A stretch of DNA of 64,000 nucleotides from Lentibacillus halodurans (GTDB lineage Bacteria; Bacillota; Bacilli; Bacillales; Amphibacillaceae), in NCBI RefSeq assembly GCF_900112045.1, contig NZ_FOJW01000015.1:17024-81023 (forward strand), written 5' to 3'. The position numbers were made by a program, and so were the translations under genes. The notes beneath the pieces were generated by a model that worked only from the letters and a program-made list of their open reading frames with translations, was not told the DNA's origin and did not search any database. This document shows, piece by piece, positions 18,213-28,860 of the stretch. Each line of letters begins with the position of its first letter. Position 1 is the stretch's first letter.

Positions 18213-19074
18213 CGGGCAGGCGCAACAAACGGTTTATGTTGTGCCGACACCCATTGGGAATCTAGAGGATATCACATTCCGTGCACTGAAAACACTAACG
18301 GAAGTTTCTGTCATTGCTGCGGAAGATACTAGGAATACGAAGAAACTGCTCAATCATTTTGAAATCACGACCCCGCTTGTTAGCTATCATGAACATAATA
18401 AGGAAAAACGCGGTGAGGAACTGCTTGCACGTCTGGAAAAGGGAGAATCCATCGCCCTTGTCAGTGATGCGGGCATGCCTGCTATTTCGGATCCAGGCTA
18501 TGAGCTGGTTCAAGAGGCAATTGCGGCAGATGTTGCGATTGTTGTCATGCCGGGGGCGAATGCTGCGTTATGCGCACTGGTCGGTTCAGGATTGCCTGCA
18601 GATGAATTTTTGTTTTACGGATTTTTACCGCGCAAAAAAAAAGAAAAGGAAGCCGAACTGGGTCGGTTAAAGTCAATGCGTGCGACATTGCTGCTGTATG
18701 AATCCCCTTACAGAATAAAAGATACGTTACAAATGCTGCACGTGCATCTTGGTAATCGTCAAATCGCTGTGGCGCGCGAATTGACTAAAAAATTCGAGGA
18801 GTATGCACGTGGGACTGTCGAGGAGATAATGGTATGGGCGGAAACAGCAGAATTGAAAGGTGAATTTTGTCTGGTGATTGCAGGAACATCAAGCGAATCG
18901 GTACAGGAAAATGATCTTTGGTGGAGCAGCTTCTCGATTGTTGAGCACGTTACCTATTACATAAATGAAGCCGATCTTTCCAGTAAAGAGGCCATCAAAC
19001 GTGTGGCAGCAGACCGTCATATGCCCAAACGTGATGTCTATCAGGCATTCCATATTGATCAGCAGGAGCGTTGA
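18190..19074 (+). CDS. rsmI: 16S rRNA (cytidine(1402)-2'-O)-methyltransferase
   Basis: 294 aa tetrapyrrole-methylase fold enzyme that 2'-O-methylates C1402 in the ribosomal P site. TPIGNLEDIT near the N-terminus, AAEDTRNTKKLL, SDAGMPAISDPG and the PGANAAL loop are the family blocks. Third gene of the overlapping trmN6-yazA-rsmI unit. A family D repeat begins right at its stop codon. Confidence 0.95.
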   Translation: MNIQKSFSGQAQQTVYVVPTPIGNLEDITFRALKTLTEVSVIAAEDTRNTKKLLNHFEITTPLVSYHEHNKEKRGEELLARLEKGESIALVSDAGMPAISDPGYELVQEAIAADVAIVVMPGANAALCALVGSGLPADEFLFYGFLPRKKKEKEAELGRLKSMRATLLLYESPYRIKDTLQMLHVHLGNRQIAVARELTKKFEEYARGTVEEIMVWAETAELKGEFCLVIAGTSSESVQENDLWWSSFSIVEHVTYYINEADLSSKEAIKRVAADRHMPKRDVYQAFHIDQQER

Positions 19075-19215
19075 GGCTTGTCCGCTGAAAGCGACGGGGG
19101 GACATCCACTGAGCAAGCGTCGAATAACGAGGCTTCACCGAAATAACCTGCAACGCGACGCGCACGTTTATTGGGATACTGCGGCAATAGCAACAAATGA
19201 TACGAAATCAGCTTA
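19073..19215 (+). repeat. Dispersed repeat, family D, copy 1
   Basis: Starts in the rsmI stop. Shares in order CCGCtGAAAGcGACG, GAGcAAG, CGAATaaCGAGG, TCACCGAAaTA and GATACgaaATCAGC-like blocks with 45172-45310. No coding potential. Confidence 0.5.
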
Positions 19216-19221
19216 ACATAA

Positions 19222-19261
19222 AAAACGGCTGGCATCGGTAGAAGCAATGCGTCAGCCGTTT
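19222..19261 (-). terminator. Terminator of abrB
   Basis: AAAACGGCTG (19222-19231) pairs with CAGCCGTTT (19253-19261). Read on the minus strand the stem is followed by CGTTTTTTATG, a proper T-run for abrB; it may act in both directions. Confidence 0.75.
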
Positions 19262-19284
19262 CTCCGGTTATGTTTTTCATGGTG

Positions 19285-19563
19285 CTATTTGTTTAATCGT
19301 GATTGAATTTCTGTAATGAGTTGTTCTGCTCCCTCTGGGCTGAGAACAACTCTGCCGTTTGCTAATGACAAATTGTCATCAGACGTTTCCCCGGTAATTT
19401 GACAAGTCATACTCGGCGTGTACTTTTTCAATACAACTTTGTCATCATCAATATAAATTTCCAGGGCATCTTTCTCGTTGATATCTAGCGTACGTCGTAA
19501 TTCAATCGGAAGGACAACACGTCCAAGTTCATCAACCTTCCGCACAATTCCGGTAGATTTCAT
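19285..19563 (-). CDS. abrB: Transition-state regulator AbrB
   Basis: 92 aa. Represses post-exponential genes during growth and is itself repressed by Spo0A~P in B. subtilis. The N-terminal SpoVT-AbrB swapped-hairpin domain, MKSTGIVRKVDELGRVVLP, is textbook, followed by the AbrB-type C-terminal dimerisation region. The ATG at 19563 is chosen by family length and by GAGGGGAG upstream; a longer open frame continues to 19659 with no support. The only regulatory gene transcribed against the main direction, as in B. subtilis. Confidence 0.96.
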   Translation of the reverse strand: MKSTGIVRKVDELGRVVLPIELRRTLDINEKDALEIYIDDDKVVLKKYTPSMTCQITGETSDDNLSLANGRVVLSPEGAEQLITEIQSRLNK

Positions 19564-19649
19564 ATTTTCATTTCTCCCCTCTGATGGTTTGATGCAACAA
19601 GCCATCGTTCTAAAATTTTTCGGCATGTTTCGACACTTACTTATGGAAT

Positions 19650-19678
19650 ATAGTACCAACCTTCATCACAGGTGTCAA
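19650..19678 (-). promoter_or_regulatory. Sigma-A promoter of abrB
   Basis: On the minus strand TTGACA (19678-19673), exactly 17 bp and TACTAT (19655-19650). Leader of about 80 nt. B. subtilis abrB promoters carry Spo0A boxes; I see no perfect TGTCGAA nearby. Confidence 0.8.
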
Positions 19679-19771
19679 TAAAAATGCGAAGAAAGTAAAA
19701 ATAAATTCGAAAATTGGATTAACTAAACAAATGGCATGTTTTTTGGTAAAATGACTTCTATCAGAAATAAT

Positions 19772-19826
19772 GTGAAACTTCCATCGGTGAGCTTTTTACG
19801 GACCGGGAACGTGTGTAACAGTCTGT
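19772..19826 (+). repeat. Family A repeat, partial copy 2 (upstream of metS)
   Basis: GTGAAACTTCCATCGGTGAG matches the start of the copy before dnaX at 18 or more positions; the rest is shortened and diverged, without the AATCGGGG hairpin. Confidence 0.45.
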
Positions 19827-19828
19827 AA

Positions 19829-21844
<2,016 letters not shown>

Positions 21845-21856
21845 ATGAATAAGTTT

Positions 21857-21956
21857 GAAATCGGTGAATAGCCGATTTCTTCTATTTTCTTCTATGCTGA
21901 CTTCCGGCATTTCCGGCATTCGGCCTCTGAAAAACGAGGTTGCTAAGTTTTTCTGA
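21857..21956 (+). repeat. Family C repeat, copy 2 (before tatD)
   Basis: GAAATCGGT (21857-21865) pairs with GCCGATTTC (21871-21879). Downstream come GCTGACTTC and the small hairpin CCTC-TGAAAAAC-GAGG (21924-21939), then TTGCTAAGTTTTTCTGATAA directly before the tatD ribosome binding site. Confidence 0.6.
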
Positions 21957-21970
21957 TAAGGAGTGACACT

Positions 21971-22747
21971 ATGTTATTTGATACACACGTGCATTTAAAT
22001 GCCGATCAATTTCTGGAGGATCGGGAGGAGACTATTCAGCGCGCATTTGATACCGGTATAAACTATATGGTCGTTATCGGTTTTGATCGTAAAACGATTC
22101 CGCTTGCGATTGAAATTGCCGAACAACATGATACCATTTATGCGGCAGTTGGCTGGCATCCGGTTGATGCTGTGGATATGACAGACGATGACTTGGCCTG
22201 GATTGAGGAGCTCACAAATCATCCAAGAGTCGTGGCGATTGGCGAAATGGGCTTGGACTATCATTGGGACAAGTCCCCAAAAGATGTACAGAAGGAAGTA
22301 TTCCGCAAGCAAATCGCCTTGGCTAAAAAAGTCAATATGCCGATTATCATCCATAACAGGGAAGCAACGGAAGATATTATGAACGTATTACAGGAAGAGG
22401 ATGCCAAAGAAGTCGGTGGCATCATGCATTGCTACAATGATTCAGCCGAATATGTGCAGACATTTTTGGATATGAACTTCTATATTTCACTCGGTGGGCC
22501 GGTTACGTTCAAAAACGCCACCATGCCAAAAGATGCAGCGGTTGAAGTACCGCTTGACCGGCTGCTGGTTGAAACCGACGCGCCATTTCTGGCACCACAC
22601 CCAAATCGGGGAAAACGCAACGAGCCGGCATATGTCAAACTGGTTGCTGAAAAAATTGCGGAACTGCGTGGTATATCATTCGAGGAGCTTAGTCGGGTTA
22701 CGACAGAAAATGCTTTTACTTTCTTTAAAATCGATGAAAAGGCGTGA
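21971..22747 (+). CDS. tatD: TatD family metal-dependent deoxyribonuclease
   Basis: 258 aa TIM-barrel hydrolase. Metal ligands are visible in DTHVHL (His6, His8), the EMGLDYHW strand, IIHNRE and MHCYND, ending with LVETDAPFLAP. The Bacillus orthologue YabD/DayD is annotated both as a DNase and as a D-aminoacyl-tRNA deacylase-type enzyme, so substrate is open. AAGGAGTGAC precedes the ATG. Confidence 0.93.
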   Translation: MLFDTHVHLNADQFLEDREETIQRAFDTGINYMVVIGFDRKTIPLAIEIAEQHDTIYAAVGWHPVDAVDMTDDDLAWIEELTNHPRVVAIGEMGLDYHWDKSPKDVQKEVFRKQIALAKKVNMPIIIHNREATEDIMNVLQEEDAKEVGGIMHCYNDSAEYVQTFLDMNFYISLGGPVTFKNATMPKDAAVEVPLDRLLVETDAPFLAPHPNRGKRNEPAYVKLVAEKIAELRGISFEELSRVTTENAFTFFKIDEKA

Positions 22748-22800
22748 AATATGTCATTCATCTTCGGTAATACGGTAACGCAAATAAAGACGATGATGAT

Positions 22801-22836
22801 GAGACTGGTAACATGACCGGTCTCATTTTTTAATAC
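22801..22836 (+). terminator. Terminator of tatD
   Basis: GAGACTGGT and ACCGGTCTC pair around AACATG, followed by six T residues. Confidence 0.8.
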
Positions 22837-22928
22837 TTGAAACGCTGGCATATCAGGGGAGAGAGGGTTTGTCATACGATCGTTACTACTTGTAATCCAA
22901 TTGTAAATGAACCGTAAACGAATTTTCG

Positions 22929-22957
22929 TTGTAATTGCATAGAGCTGTTACTATAAT
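22929..22957 (+). promoter_or_regulatory. Sigma-A promoter of yabE
   Basis: TTGTAA (22929-22934), 17 bp, TATAAT (22952-22957), 30 bp upstream of the start codon. No cyclic di-AMP riboswitch, sometimes seen before rpf-like genes, fits in so short a leader. Confidence 0.7.
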
Positions 22958-22987
22958 CAGAGTCGCGGTGAAAGGAGGCAAAAAGAG

Positions 22988-24193
22988 ATGAAAATTTTCA
23001 CAAATCTTTTGCCGAAGTCAGCCTGGCAGTGGGTTCTGTCCGCAGTTGGTTTACTGGCACTCATTGTTTTATCGGGATTTATGATTGCTGAGACAACCAA
23101 AGCAGAAGTCGTTATGAACAAGAATGGAGAAGAGCAAACCATTCAGACACACGCAGAAACTGTCAAAGAACTGCTTGCTGAGTTAGAGATCACCTACTCC
23201 GAACACGATGAATTATCACATGACATAGATGAAGAAATAAAAGATGGTATGCATATTACATACGAGGCAGCTAATCAAATTACCGTTGTGATAGATGGCG
23301 AAAAGGCCGATCACTATACAACTGCGGATACGATTGAGGAATTTCTAACCGAAGCGGGTATCAGTGTTTCAGAGCATGATGACACATCACATGAAAAAGA
23401 TGCTTCCATTGAGGGCAGTATGACCTATACGATTGATAAGGCTTTTGAGGTAACCATTAATGATGGTGGTGAAGAGACAGATGTCTGGACGACCGGAGGA
23501 AAGGTTGCAGATATCCTGAAAGCAAACGATTTCTCCTGGGATGATTCAGACAAATTAAAGCCGGGAGAGGAAAAAGAAGTTAACAAAGATACTCCGATCA
23601 CCATTACGCGTGTTGACAAGGTAACGGACGAAGTAAAGGAAACGATTGACTATCAAGTCGAGGAACGTAAAGATGACAACCTGGAAAAAGGAAAAGAAAA
23701 AGTAATTGCTGAAGGCCAGGAAGGGGTACTTATCAAAACGTTTGAAATAAAGAAAGAAAATGGGGAAGAAGTCAGCCGCGAGCTGATTGAAGAAGAAGTG
23801 AAACAGGAAAGCAAGAAACGTATTGTGGCAATCGGTACGAAAGAAAAAGAACAGAACCTTCAAACGTTATCAAATGAAAGCAATAACAACGATACTGAAA
23901 GCGAAAAAGTCCTGTACATGAATGCGACTGCTTACAGCGCTGACTGTCTTGGCTGCGATGGCAGCGGATATACCGCTACAGGCATCAATTTAAAAGAAAA
24001 TCCGAAAGTAGTTTCGGTCGATCCCAATGTCATTCCGTTAGGCACGAAAGTATGGGTTGAAGGATATGGAAATGCTATTGCTGGGGATACCGGCGGGCAT
24101 ATAGGCGGAAACCGTATCGATCTTCATTTTAAATCAAAAAGTGAAGCCGAGAGTTTTGGACGGAAAACAGTCAAGGTCAAAGTTCTTGATTAA
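22988..24193 (+). CDS. yabE: Cell-wall hydrolase/resuscitation-promoting-like protein YabE (DUF348-G5-3D)
   Basis: 401 aa. A signal-anchor helix lies at about 14-36, then three DUF348 repeats (near 40-80, 95-140, 150-200; TVKELLAE, TIEEFLTE, KVADILKA), a G5 domain (about 205-285) and a C-terminal 3D domain (about 310-401) with the GTKVWVEGYG, AGDTGGHIGG and RIDLHF motifs, whose aspartates form the lytic transglycosylase site. Strongly acidic. In B. subtilis YabE is a sigma-X target and is controlled by an antisense RNA. AAAGGAGG precedes the ATG. Confidence 0.93.
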   Translation: MKIFTNLLPKSAWQWVLSAVGLLALIVLSGFMIAETTKAEVVMNKNGEEQTIQTHAETVKELLAELEITYSEHDELSHDIDEEIKDGMHITYEAANQITVVIDGEKADHYTTADTIEEFLTEAGISVSEHDDTSHEKDASIEGSMTYTIDKAFEVTINDGGEETDVWTTGGKVADILKANDFSWDDSDKLKPGEEKEVNKDTPITITRVDKVTDEVKETIDYQVEERKDDNLEKGKEKVIAEGQEGVLIKTFEIKKENGEEVSRELIEEEVKQESKKRIVAIGTKEKEQNLQTLSNESNNNDTESEKVLYMNATAYSADCLGCDGSGYTATGINLKENPKVVSVDPNVIPLGTKVWVEGYGNAIAGDTGGHIGGNRIDLHFKSKSEAESFGRKTVKVKVLD

Positions 24194-24204
24194 AATATGA
24201 TATA

Positions 24205-24240
24205 ATACTCCTGCCATGGGATAGTGGCAGGAGTATTTTA
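24205..24240 (+). terminator. Terminator of yabE
   Basis: A perfect 12-bp stem, ATACTCCTGCCA (24205-24216) with TGGCAGGAGTAT (24225-24236), then TTTTAATT. Confidence 0.85.
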
Positions 24241-24263
24241 ATTCCCGCATATAATGGTCAGTA

Positions 24264-24355
24264 ACCTGCCCAAAAACGGCGGCTAACTGCCTAAATCCCC
24301 GATTCTGTTCAACTAACATTCAGTGGGGAAAAGCCCCCACAGAATGAAGTTTCAC
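24264..24355 (-). repeat. Family A repeat, inverted copy 3 (upstream of rnmV)
   Basis: On the minus strand it reads GTGAAACTTCATTCTGTGGG, then CCCCACTGAATGTTAG, GAACAGAATCGGGG and GGCAGTTAGCC, the same succession as the copy before dnaX but lacking its inner 50 bp. CAGTGGGG and CCCCCAC form a hairpin. Confidence 0.55.
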
Positions 24356-24377
24356 TTTATGAGATGAGGAAATGCGT

Positions 24378-24947
24378 ATGAAAATTAAAGAAGTTATCGT
24401 TGTGGAAGGACGCGACGACACAGCCAAAATTCGTCAGGCCGTTGATGCAGATACCATCGAGACAAATGGATCTGCAGTCAATGATACCGTCATAAAACAG
24501 ATTAGGCACGCACAAGCTAAACGCGGTGTCATTATCTTTACCGATCCGGATTATCCTGGGAATCGTATCCGTCATATGATCAATCAGGCAGTCCCCGGCT
24601 GCAAGCATGCATTTTTGCCACGTGATGCTGCCCGTGCTAAAAATCCTGATCATAAAAGTCTTGGCATTGAACATGCATCGATTAAGGCGATTCGGGATGC
24701 GCTTCAAGGCGTTTATTCGTTATCTGAAGATGAATATGCTGAGATCACCAAGGAAGACCTGATTGCTGCGGGTCTGATCGGCGGTTCAAAGGCAAGTGCC
24801 AAACGGGATCGTCTCGGCGAATTGCTGCAAATCGGGCATGCAAACGGTAAACAGTTGCTGAAACGTCTCAACATGTTCCAAATTACGAAAGACCAATTCG
24901 ACGATGCCATAAGTCAAGTCATGCAGGAGGAAAATGATGAATGTTAA
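24378..24947 (+). CDS. rnmV: Ribonuclease M5
   Basis: 189 aa Toprim nuclease that makes the final cuts in 5S rRNA maturation. Toprim motifs [10 protein letters not shown] near the N-terminus and FTDPDYPGN near residue 60. The second in-frame ATG (24378) is preferred because GAGG lies 8 bp upstream; ATG 24372 is also possible. Overlaps rsmA by 14 bp. Confidence 0.95.
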   Translation: MKIKEVIVVEGRDDTAKIRQAVDADTIETNGSAVNDTVIKQIRHAQAKRGVIIFTDPDYPGNRIRHMINQAVPGCKHAFLPRDAARAKNPDHKSLGIEHASIKAIRDALQGVYSLSEDEYAEITKEDLIAAGLIGGSKASAKRDRLGELLQIGHANGKQLLKRLNMFQITKDQFDDAISQVMQEENDEC

Positions 24948-25818
24948 ATGGATTGCCACACCTAAACGGACAAGAGAAATACTTGAGAAACATGGGTTTT
25001 CTTTCAAAAGAAGTTTAGGGCAGAATTTTATCATCGATGTCAATATCCTGAATAACATCATGCAAAAGGCCGGTATCGATAAGCGGGCAGGTGCTATTGA
25101 AATTGGTCCCGGGATTGGTGCTTTGACTGAACAGCTGGCAGTTCATGCAGACAAGGTGATAGCCTATGAGATTGATCAGCGCTTATTGCCTATCCTGGAT
25201 GACACGCTGGCAGCATACGATAATATTCAGGTAATTCATCAGGATGTTCTGGATGCGGATGTAAATGATATGCTAAAAGCTTATTTTAAACCTGATCAGC
25301 CCATTCATGTTGTTGCAAACCTCCCGTATTACATCACAACACCCATTTTGATGAAGTTGTTGCGTGCAAACTTACCGGTGACCAGTTTTACGGTCATGAT
25401 TCAAAAAGAAGTCGCTGAACGGATGGCCGCAAAGCCAAATCGTAAAAGTTACGGTTCGCTGTCTATAGCCATACAGTATTATACACAGGCAGAAGTCGTC
25501 ATGAACGTTGCAAAAAGTGCCTTCATGCCACCACCAAACGTTGATTCCAGTGTATTAAAACTAATCAGAAGAGAAAGTGCTCCAGTTCAGGTGGATGATG
25601 AAGATTATTTTTTTAATATGGTACAGGCATGTTTTGCACAACGGCGGAAAACATTGCGAAATAACCTGATCAGCCATTTTAAATCGTCAGCTGATAAAGA
25701 AACGGTTTCAAACATACTTCGAAAAGCCGGTATTAATGAAGCAAGACGCGGTGAATCCCTGACGATGGAAGAGTTTGCCGTGTTAGCGAATACATTTTTT
25801 CGCGAGCTTGAATGTTAA
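24934..25818 (+). CDS. rsmA: 16S rRNA dimethyladenosine transferase
   Basis: 294 aa. Dimethylates A1518 and A1519 in the 3' hairpin of 16S r[12 protein letters not shown], the SAM loop [11 protein letters not shown] and catalytic [10 protein letters not shown] identify KsgA/RsmA. AGGAGG precedes overlapping ATGs (24934/24937). Coupled to rnmV, both acting on rRNA. Confidence 0.96.
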   Translation: MMNVKWIATPKRTREILEKHGFSFKRSLGQNFIIDVNILNNIMQKAGIDKRAGAIEIGPGIGALTEQLAVHADKVIAYEIDQRLLPILDDTLAAYDNIQVIHQDVLDADVNDMLKAYFKPDQPIHVVANLPYYITTPILMKLLRANLPVTSFTVMIQKEVAERMAAKPNRKSYGSLSIAIQYYTQAEVVMNVAKSAFMPPPNVDSSVLKLIRRESAPVQVDDEDYFFNMVQACFAQRRKTLRNNLISHFKSSADKETVSNILRKAGINEARRGESLTMEEFAVLANTFFRELEC

Positions 25819-25824
25819 TCAAAC

Positions 25825-25858
25825 AGCTATTGCAGACGTGTGCAGTAGCTTTTTTTTT
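25825..25858 (+). terminator. Terminator of rnmV-rsmA
   Basis: AGCTATTGCA (25825-25834) with TGCAGTAGCT (25841-25850), then eight T residues. Confidence 0.9.
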
Positions 25859-25936
25859 AGTTCGAATGGTTCTTTCCCCGTTTGTCCTGGTCTGGCCTCG
25901 AACACCTTACCACTGACTTCTTCTATAGGTATAAGC

Positions 25937-25964
25937 ACAGTAACGCCCGTACCCTCATAGTCTA
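25937..25964 (+). promoter_or_regulatory. Candidate sigma-K promoter of yabG
   Basis: CATAGTCTA (25956-25964) fits the sigma-K -10 consensus CATANNNTA, and AC within GCACAG (25937-25938) sits 17 bp upstream as the -35. B. subtilis yabG is a sigma-K gene. Confidence 0.55.
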
Positions 25965-26012
25965 TAGGTAGAGGATTATTTTTTATCCGTACAGCGGCAG
26001 TGAGGTGGCTTT

Positions 26013-26885
26013 ATGAGCTTTTCAACAGGTGAACGCGTAACACGAAAGTCATATCAACACGATTTGCTATTCCGTATTGCATCCATTACCGGGGAAACAG
26101 CTATATTGCACGGAGAAGACATTCGGCTTGCAGCGGATGCCCCTTTGGATGATTTGGTGTATATCAGGGAACGGGATTTGAAGAAACGGAAACAAAAAGG
26201 GAAAGAACAGGAGGAATTTTCTTACCGGCTATTTCGGCAGGATTATCAGCTCATGAAAGAAAAGCGCGATTATCAGTCAGGCAATGGATATCAGCATACT
26301 GTTGGATTATTTCAATTACCGGCAAAAGTGCTGCATGTGGATGGTGACCGTACCTATCTCAGAAAATGTACTGAGCTATATAACCGGGTAGGGCTTGAGG
26401 TACATGGTGTCTATGTCCATGAAAAGGAAATGCCGCACGAAATTGGTTCCCTCGTGGACAATATTCAGCCGAATATTATCGTAATAACGGGTCATGATGC
26501 CTTTTCCAGAAATAAAGGAACAAAAAGTGAGCTCCGTGCCTATCGTCATTCGAAGTACTTTGCAGAAACGGTTCAGGTCATCAGGCAAAAAAACCCGCGT
26601 TTGGATGAACTGGTCATATTTGCAGGTGCGTGTCAATCTCATTTTGAGTCGCTGATCCGGGCTGGAGCGAATTTTGCAAGCTCTCCCTCACGTATTAACA
26701 TTCATGCACTGGATCCGGTTTATATTGCGGCGAAAATCGCTTATACGCCATTTATGGAAAAAGTCGGTGTATGGGATGCATTGCGCAACACACTAACGGG
26801 TGAAAAGGGAATGGGCGGAGTGGAGACGAAGGGACTTTTGCGCACTGGAATGCCTTACATTCCGGAAGACAGTGATACTGAATGA
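26013..26885 (+). CDS. yabG: Sporulation-specific cysteine protease YabG
   Basis: 290 aa. Mother-cell protease that processes spore coat proteins and, in B. subtilis, prepares substrates for transglutaminase crosslinking. Matches the family by the N-terminal SH3-like part (to about 60), ITGHDAFSRNKG, and FAGACQSHFES, where Cys is the likely nucleophile and His in TGHDA its partner. GTGAGGTGG precedes the ATG. Confidence 0.93.
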   Translation: MSFSTGERVTRKSYQHDLLFRIASITGETAILHGEDIRLAADAPLDDLVYIRERDLKKRKQKGKEQEEFSYRLFRQDYQLMKEKRDYQSGNGYQHTVGLFQLPAKVLHVDGDRTYLRKCTELYNRVGLEVHGVYVHEKEMPHEIGSLVDNIQPNIIVITGHDAFSRNKGTKSELRAYRHSKYFAETVQVIRQKNPRLDELVIFAGACQSHFESLIRAGANFASSPSRINIHALDPVYIAAKIAYTPFMEKVGVWDALRNTLTGEKGMGGVETKGLLRTGMPYIPEDSDTE

Positions 26886-26887
26886 AA

Positions 26888-26916
26888 TGGAATCAGCAAC
26901 CATTTAGCTGGTTCCA
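26888..26916 (+). terminator. Weak hairpin after yabG
   Basis: TGGAATCAGC pairs with GCTGGTTCCA around a 9-nt loop, but no T-run follows. Possible terminator. Confidence 0.35.
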
Positions 26917-27006
26917 TCTACTTCCGACCTCCGATTTCTTACCTCTATACTATACATAATTTGTTAACAAATTGTAATAATAAAGGTAGAAAGCCAATTT
27001 TGTTTG

Positions 27007-27036
27007 TTGACATGAAAAAAGCTATGCTGGTATAAT
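27007..27036 (+). promoter_or_regulatory. Strong sigma-A promoter of veg
   Basis: Perfect TTGACA (27007-27012) and TATAAT (27031-27036) with an 18-bp spacer. Veg has one of the strongest vegetative promoters in B. subtilis, and this match agrees. Confidence 0.85.
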
Positions 27037-27100
27037 ATAATGTTTTATTTGACTGTTATACAAGCATATGCTATTATTGTATTGAGTGAGGTGGAGTATA

Positions 27101-27361
27101 GTGGCTAAAACATTGATCGAAATTAAGCAAGGTCTTGAATGCCATGTCGGCGAGCGGCTGCGCTTAAAAGCAAACGGTGGCAGACGGAAAACAATTGAAC
27201 GCTGCGGTATATTGGCGGAAACATATCCTTCCGTTTTTATTGTTGAATTGGATCAGGACGAAAATGCATTCGAACGTGTTTCATACAGCTATGCCGACGT
27301 ATTAACCGAGACAGTGGAGTTAAGCTTTCAGAATGAAAAAGCAGTAATGGCCGAGCAGTAA
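27101..27361 (+). CDS. veg: Veg protein
   Basis: 86 aa, DUF1021 beta-barrel protein. Begins [16 protein letters not shown], as in all Veg proteins, which fixes the GTG at 27101 behind AGGTGGAG; an in-frame GTG at 27086 would include the ribosome binding site. Linked in B. subtilis to biofilm formation through SinR/SlrR and to spore outgrowth. Monocistronic. Confidence 0.95.
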   Translation: MAKTLIEIKQGLECHVGERLRLKANGGRRKTIERCGILAETYPSVFIVELDQDENAFERVSYSYADVLTETVELSFQNEKAVMAEQ

Positions 27362-27386
27362 ACCAATGTTTGCTGCTTTTGTTTTT
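27354..27386 (+). terminator. Terminator of veg
   Basis: AGCAGTAAAC, which contains the stop codon, pairs with GTTTGCTGCT (27368-27377), then TTTGTTTTT. Confidence 0.8.
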
Positions 27387-27554
27387 CCCTATTTTAAGTT
27401 TAGGATGTTAATGGAGAAAATATGCGGCGGCATACCTATTCTTTGAAATTAAATATTTCCTTTTTTGTATACATATAACGGGTGTTACTCTCGACCCATA
27501 TACATAAACTAATCGTGTCGTAAGCACTCTTTATTGAAAGGGGATGTTTCTTTC

Positions 27555-27722
27555 ATGGCCAGACGCGGTGGAGCAATGTCGGATCAATTGAAAGAGGAAA
27601 TTGCCAAAGAGTTAGGTTTTTACGACACAGTACAGCAGGAAGGCTGGGGCGGCATTAGAGCTAAAGATGCCGGAAATATGGTGAAACGTGCCATTGAAAT
27701 GGCCGAGCAAAACATGAAGTAA
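27555..27722 (+). CDS. sspF: Small acid-soluble spore protein, alpha/beta-type SspF
   Basis: 55 aa DNA-coating spore protein. The block [20 protein letters not shown] is the typical SspF DNA-binding region. The ATG at 27555 gives [13 protein letters not shown], matching the family; the upstream extension is not needed. AAAGGGGATG lies upstream. Should be forespore specific, but I could not find a convincing sigma-G promoter in the 190-bp gap after veg. Confidence 0.93.
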   Translation: MARRGGAMSDQLKEEIAKELGFYDTVQQEGWGGIRAKDAGNMVKRAIEMAEQNMK

Positions 27723-27724
27723 TG

Positions 27725-27755
27725 GGGCAGACCCTTAAGTGGGTTTGCCCTTTTT
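27725..27755 (+). terminator. Terminator of sspF
   Basis: GGGCAGACCC and GGGTTTGCCC pair with one G-T mismatch around TTAAGT, followed by five T residues. Confidence 0.85.
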
Positions 27756-27933
27756 CGCGATAAGAACGTAAACCTGAATTCACCCTGTCAGCATCTGAGC
27801 CTGAAAATTGAGGGAAAGACTGAAATTACCGCTTAAGGTCGCTACGAGCGTGTCAATATGATACAATTTGCTGTAAGTTTTACATTTCGGAAAATGTATA
27901 CAATCCCTTTTTCGTTTAGAGTGGGTGATTGAG

Positions 27934-28791
27934 ATGGTTTTATTTGAACGGGCGCCGGCAAAAATTAATTTATCTCTCGATGTTTTGGGAAAGCGTGAAG
28001 ATGGATTTCATGAAGTGGAAATGATTATGACAACTGTCGATTTAGCCGATCGAATTGAGTTACATACGCTTGATGAAAACAGAATAGAGGTTTCCACTGA
28101 TAATCAATATGTTCCAAATGATGAGCGTAATCTCGCCTATAAGGCTGCGCTTGCTTTTAAAAACAGATATCAACTCCATCAAGGCGTTCGAATAAATATT
28201 CAAAAAAACATTCCCGTATCAGCCGGGCTTGGCGGTGGAAGCAGTGATGCAGCCGCTGTACTGCGCGGTCTTAATCGGATGTGGTCAGCAGGTGCTTCGA
28301 TGGATGAATTGGTAGAATTGGGAGCAGTTCTCGGATCTGATGTTCCTTTTTGTATTGCAGGAACCACCGCACTCGGGACAGGCCATGGCGAGAAAATTCG
28401 CACACTGGCTTCACCGCCTTCCTGCTATGTTGTGCTAGCAAAACCGAGTATCGGTATTTCCACCAGACATATTTTTCCCAGAGTTAACATGGAAACACTT
28501 CACCACCCGCCTACAGATGCAGTTATTCGCTGCCTGGAGGAAAAGGACTTTGAGAAATTGTGCCATCATATCGGCAATGCATTGGAGAGTGTGACGTTTC
28601 CTTTATACCCTGAAGTAAAACAGATTAAAGACAAAATGCTTCAAACGGGGGCATCCGGTGCAGTTATGAGCGGGAGCGGTCCAACTGTTGCAGGCTTTAC
28701 CCGACATTTCAGCAAAGCCAGACGAATTTACAACGGGTTAAAAGGTTTTTGCAGTGAAGTTTATATTGTGCAGCTGCTTGATCGCCGCTAA
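27934..28791 (+). CDS. ispE: 4-diphosphocytidyl-2-C-methyl-D-erythritol kinase
   Basis: 285 aa GHMP kinase of the MEP isoprenoid pathway. APAKINLSLDVLG at the N-terminus, ATP loop SAGLGGGSSDAAA near residue 93, and GAVMSGSGPTV near the C-terminus. ATG 27934 is the family start; a GTG at 27925 is in frame but would use part of the GTGGGTGAT ribosome binding site. Confidence 0.95.
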   Translation: MVLFERAPAKINLSLDVLGKREDGFHEVEMIMTTVDLADRIELHTLDENRIEVSTDNQYVPNDERNLAYKAALAFKNRYQLHQGVRINIQKNIPVSAGLGGGSSDAAAVLRGLNRMWSAGASMDELVELGAVLGSDVPFCIAGTTALGTGHGEKIRTLASPPSCYVVLAKPSIGISTRHIFPRVNMETLHHPPTDAVIRCLEEKDFEKLCHHIGNALESVTFPLYPEVKQIKDKMLQTGASGAVMSGSGPTVAGFTRHFSKARRIYNGLKGFCSEVYIVQLLDRR

Positions 28792-28860
28792 AACCTTGAT
28801 TAGAAACGTATATTAATGGTATATTTAGTTAAAACATTCGGGATTAATTAGAGGTGGCAT

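Noticed and set aside
27470..27554. Sigma-G promoter for sspF
   Set aside because: CATATAC and CATAAAC candidates lack a -35 at 17-18 bp, so no site was called despite the expected regulation.
28800..28860. PurBox-like CCCGAATG before purR
   Set aside because: Only a partial match to the PurR box and a single copy where two inverted boxes are expected.
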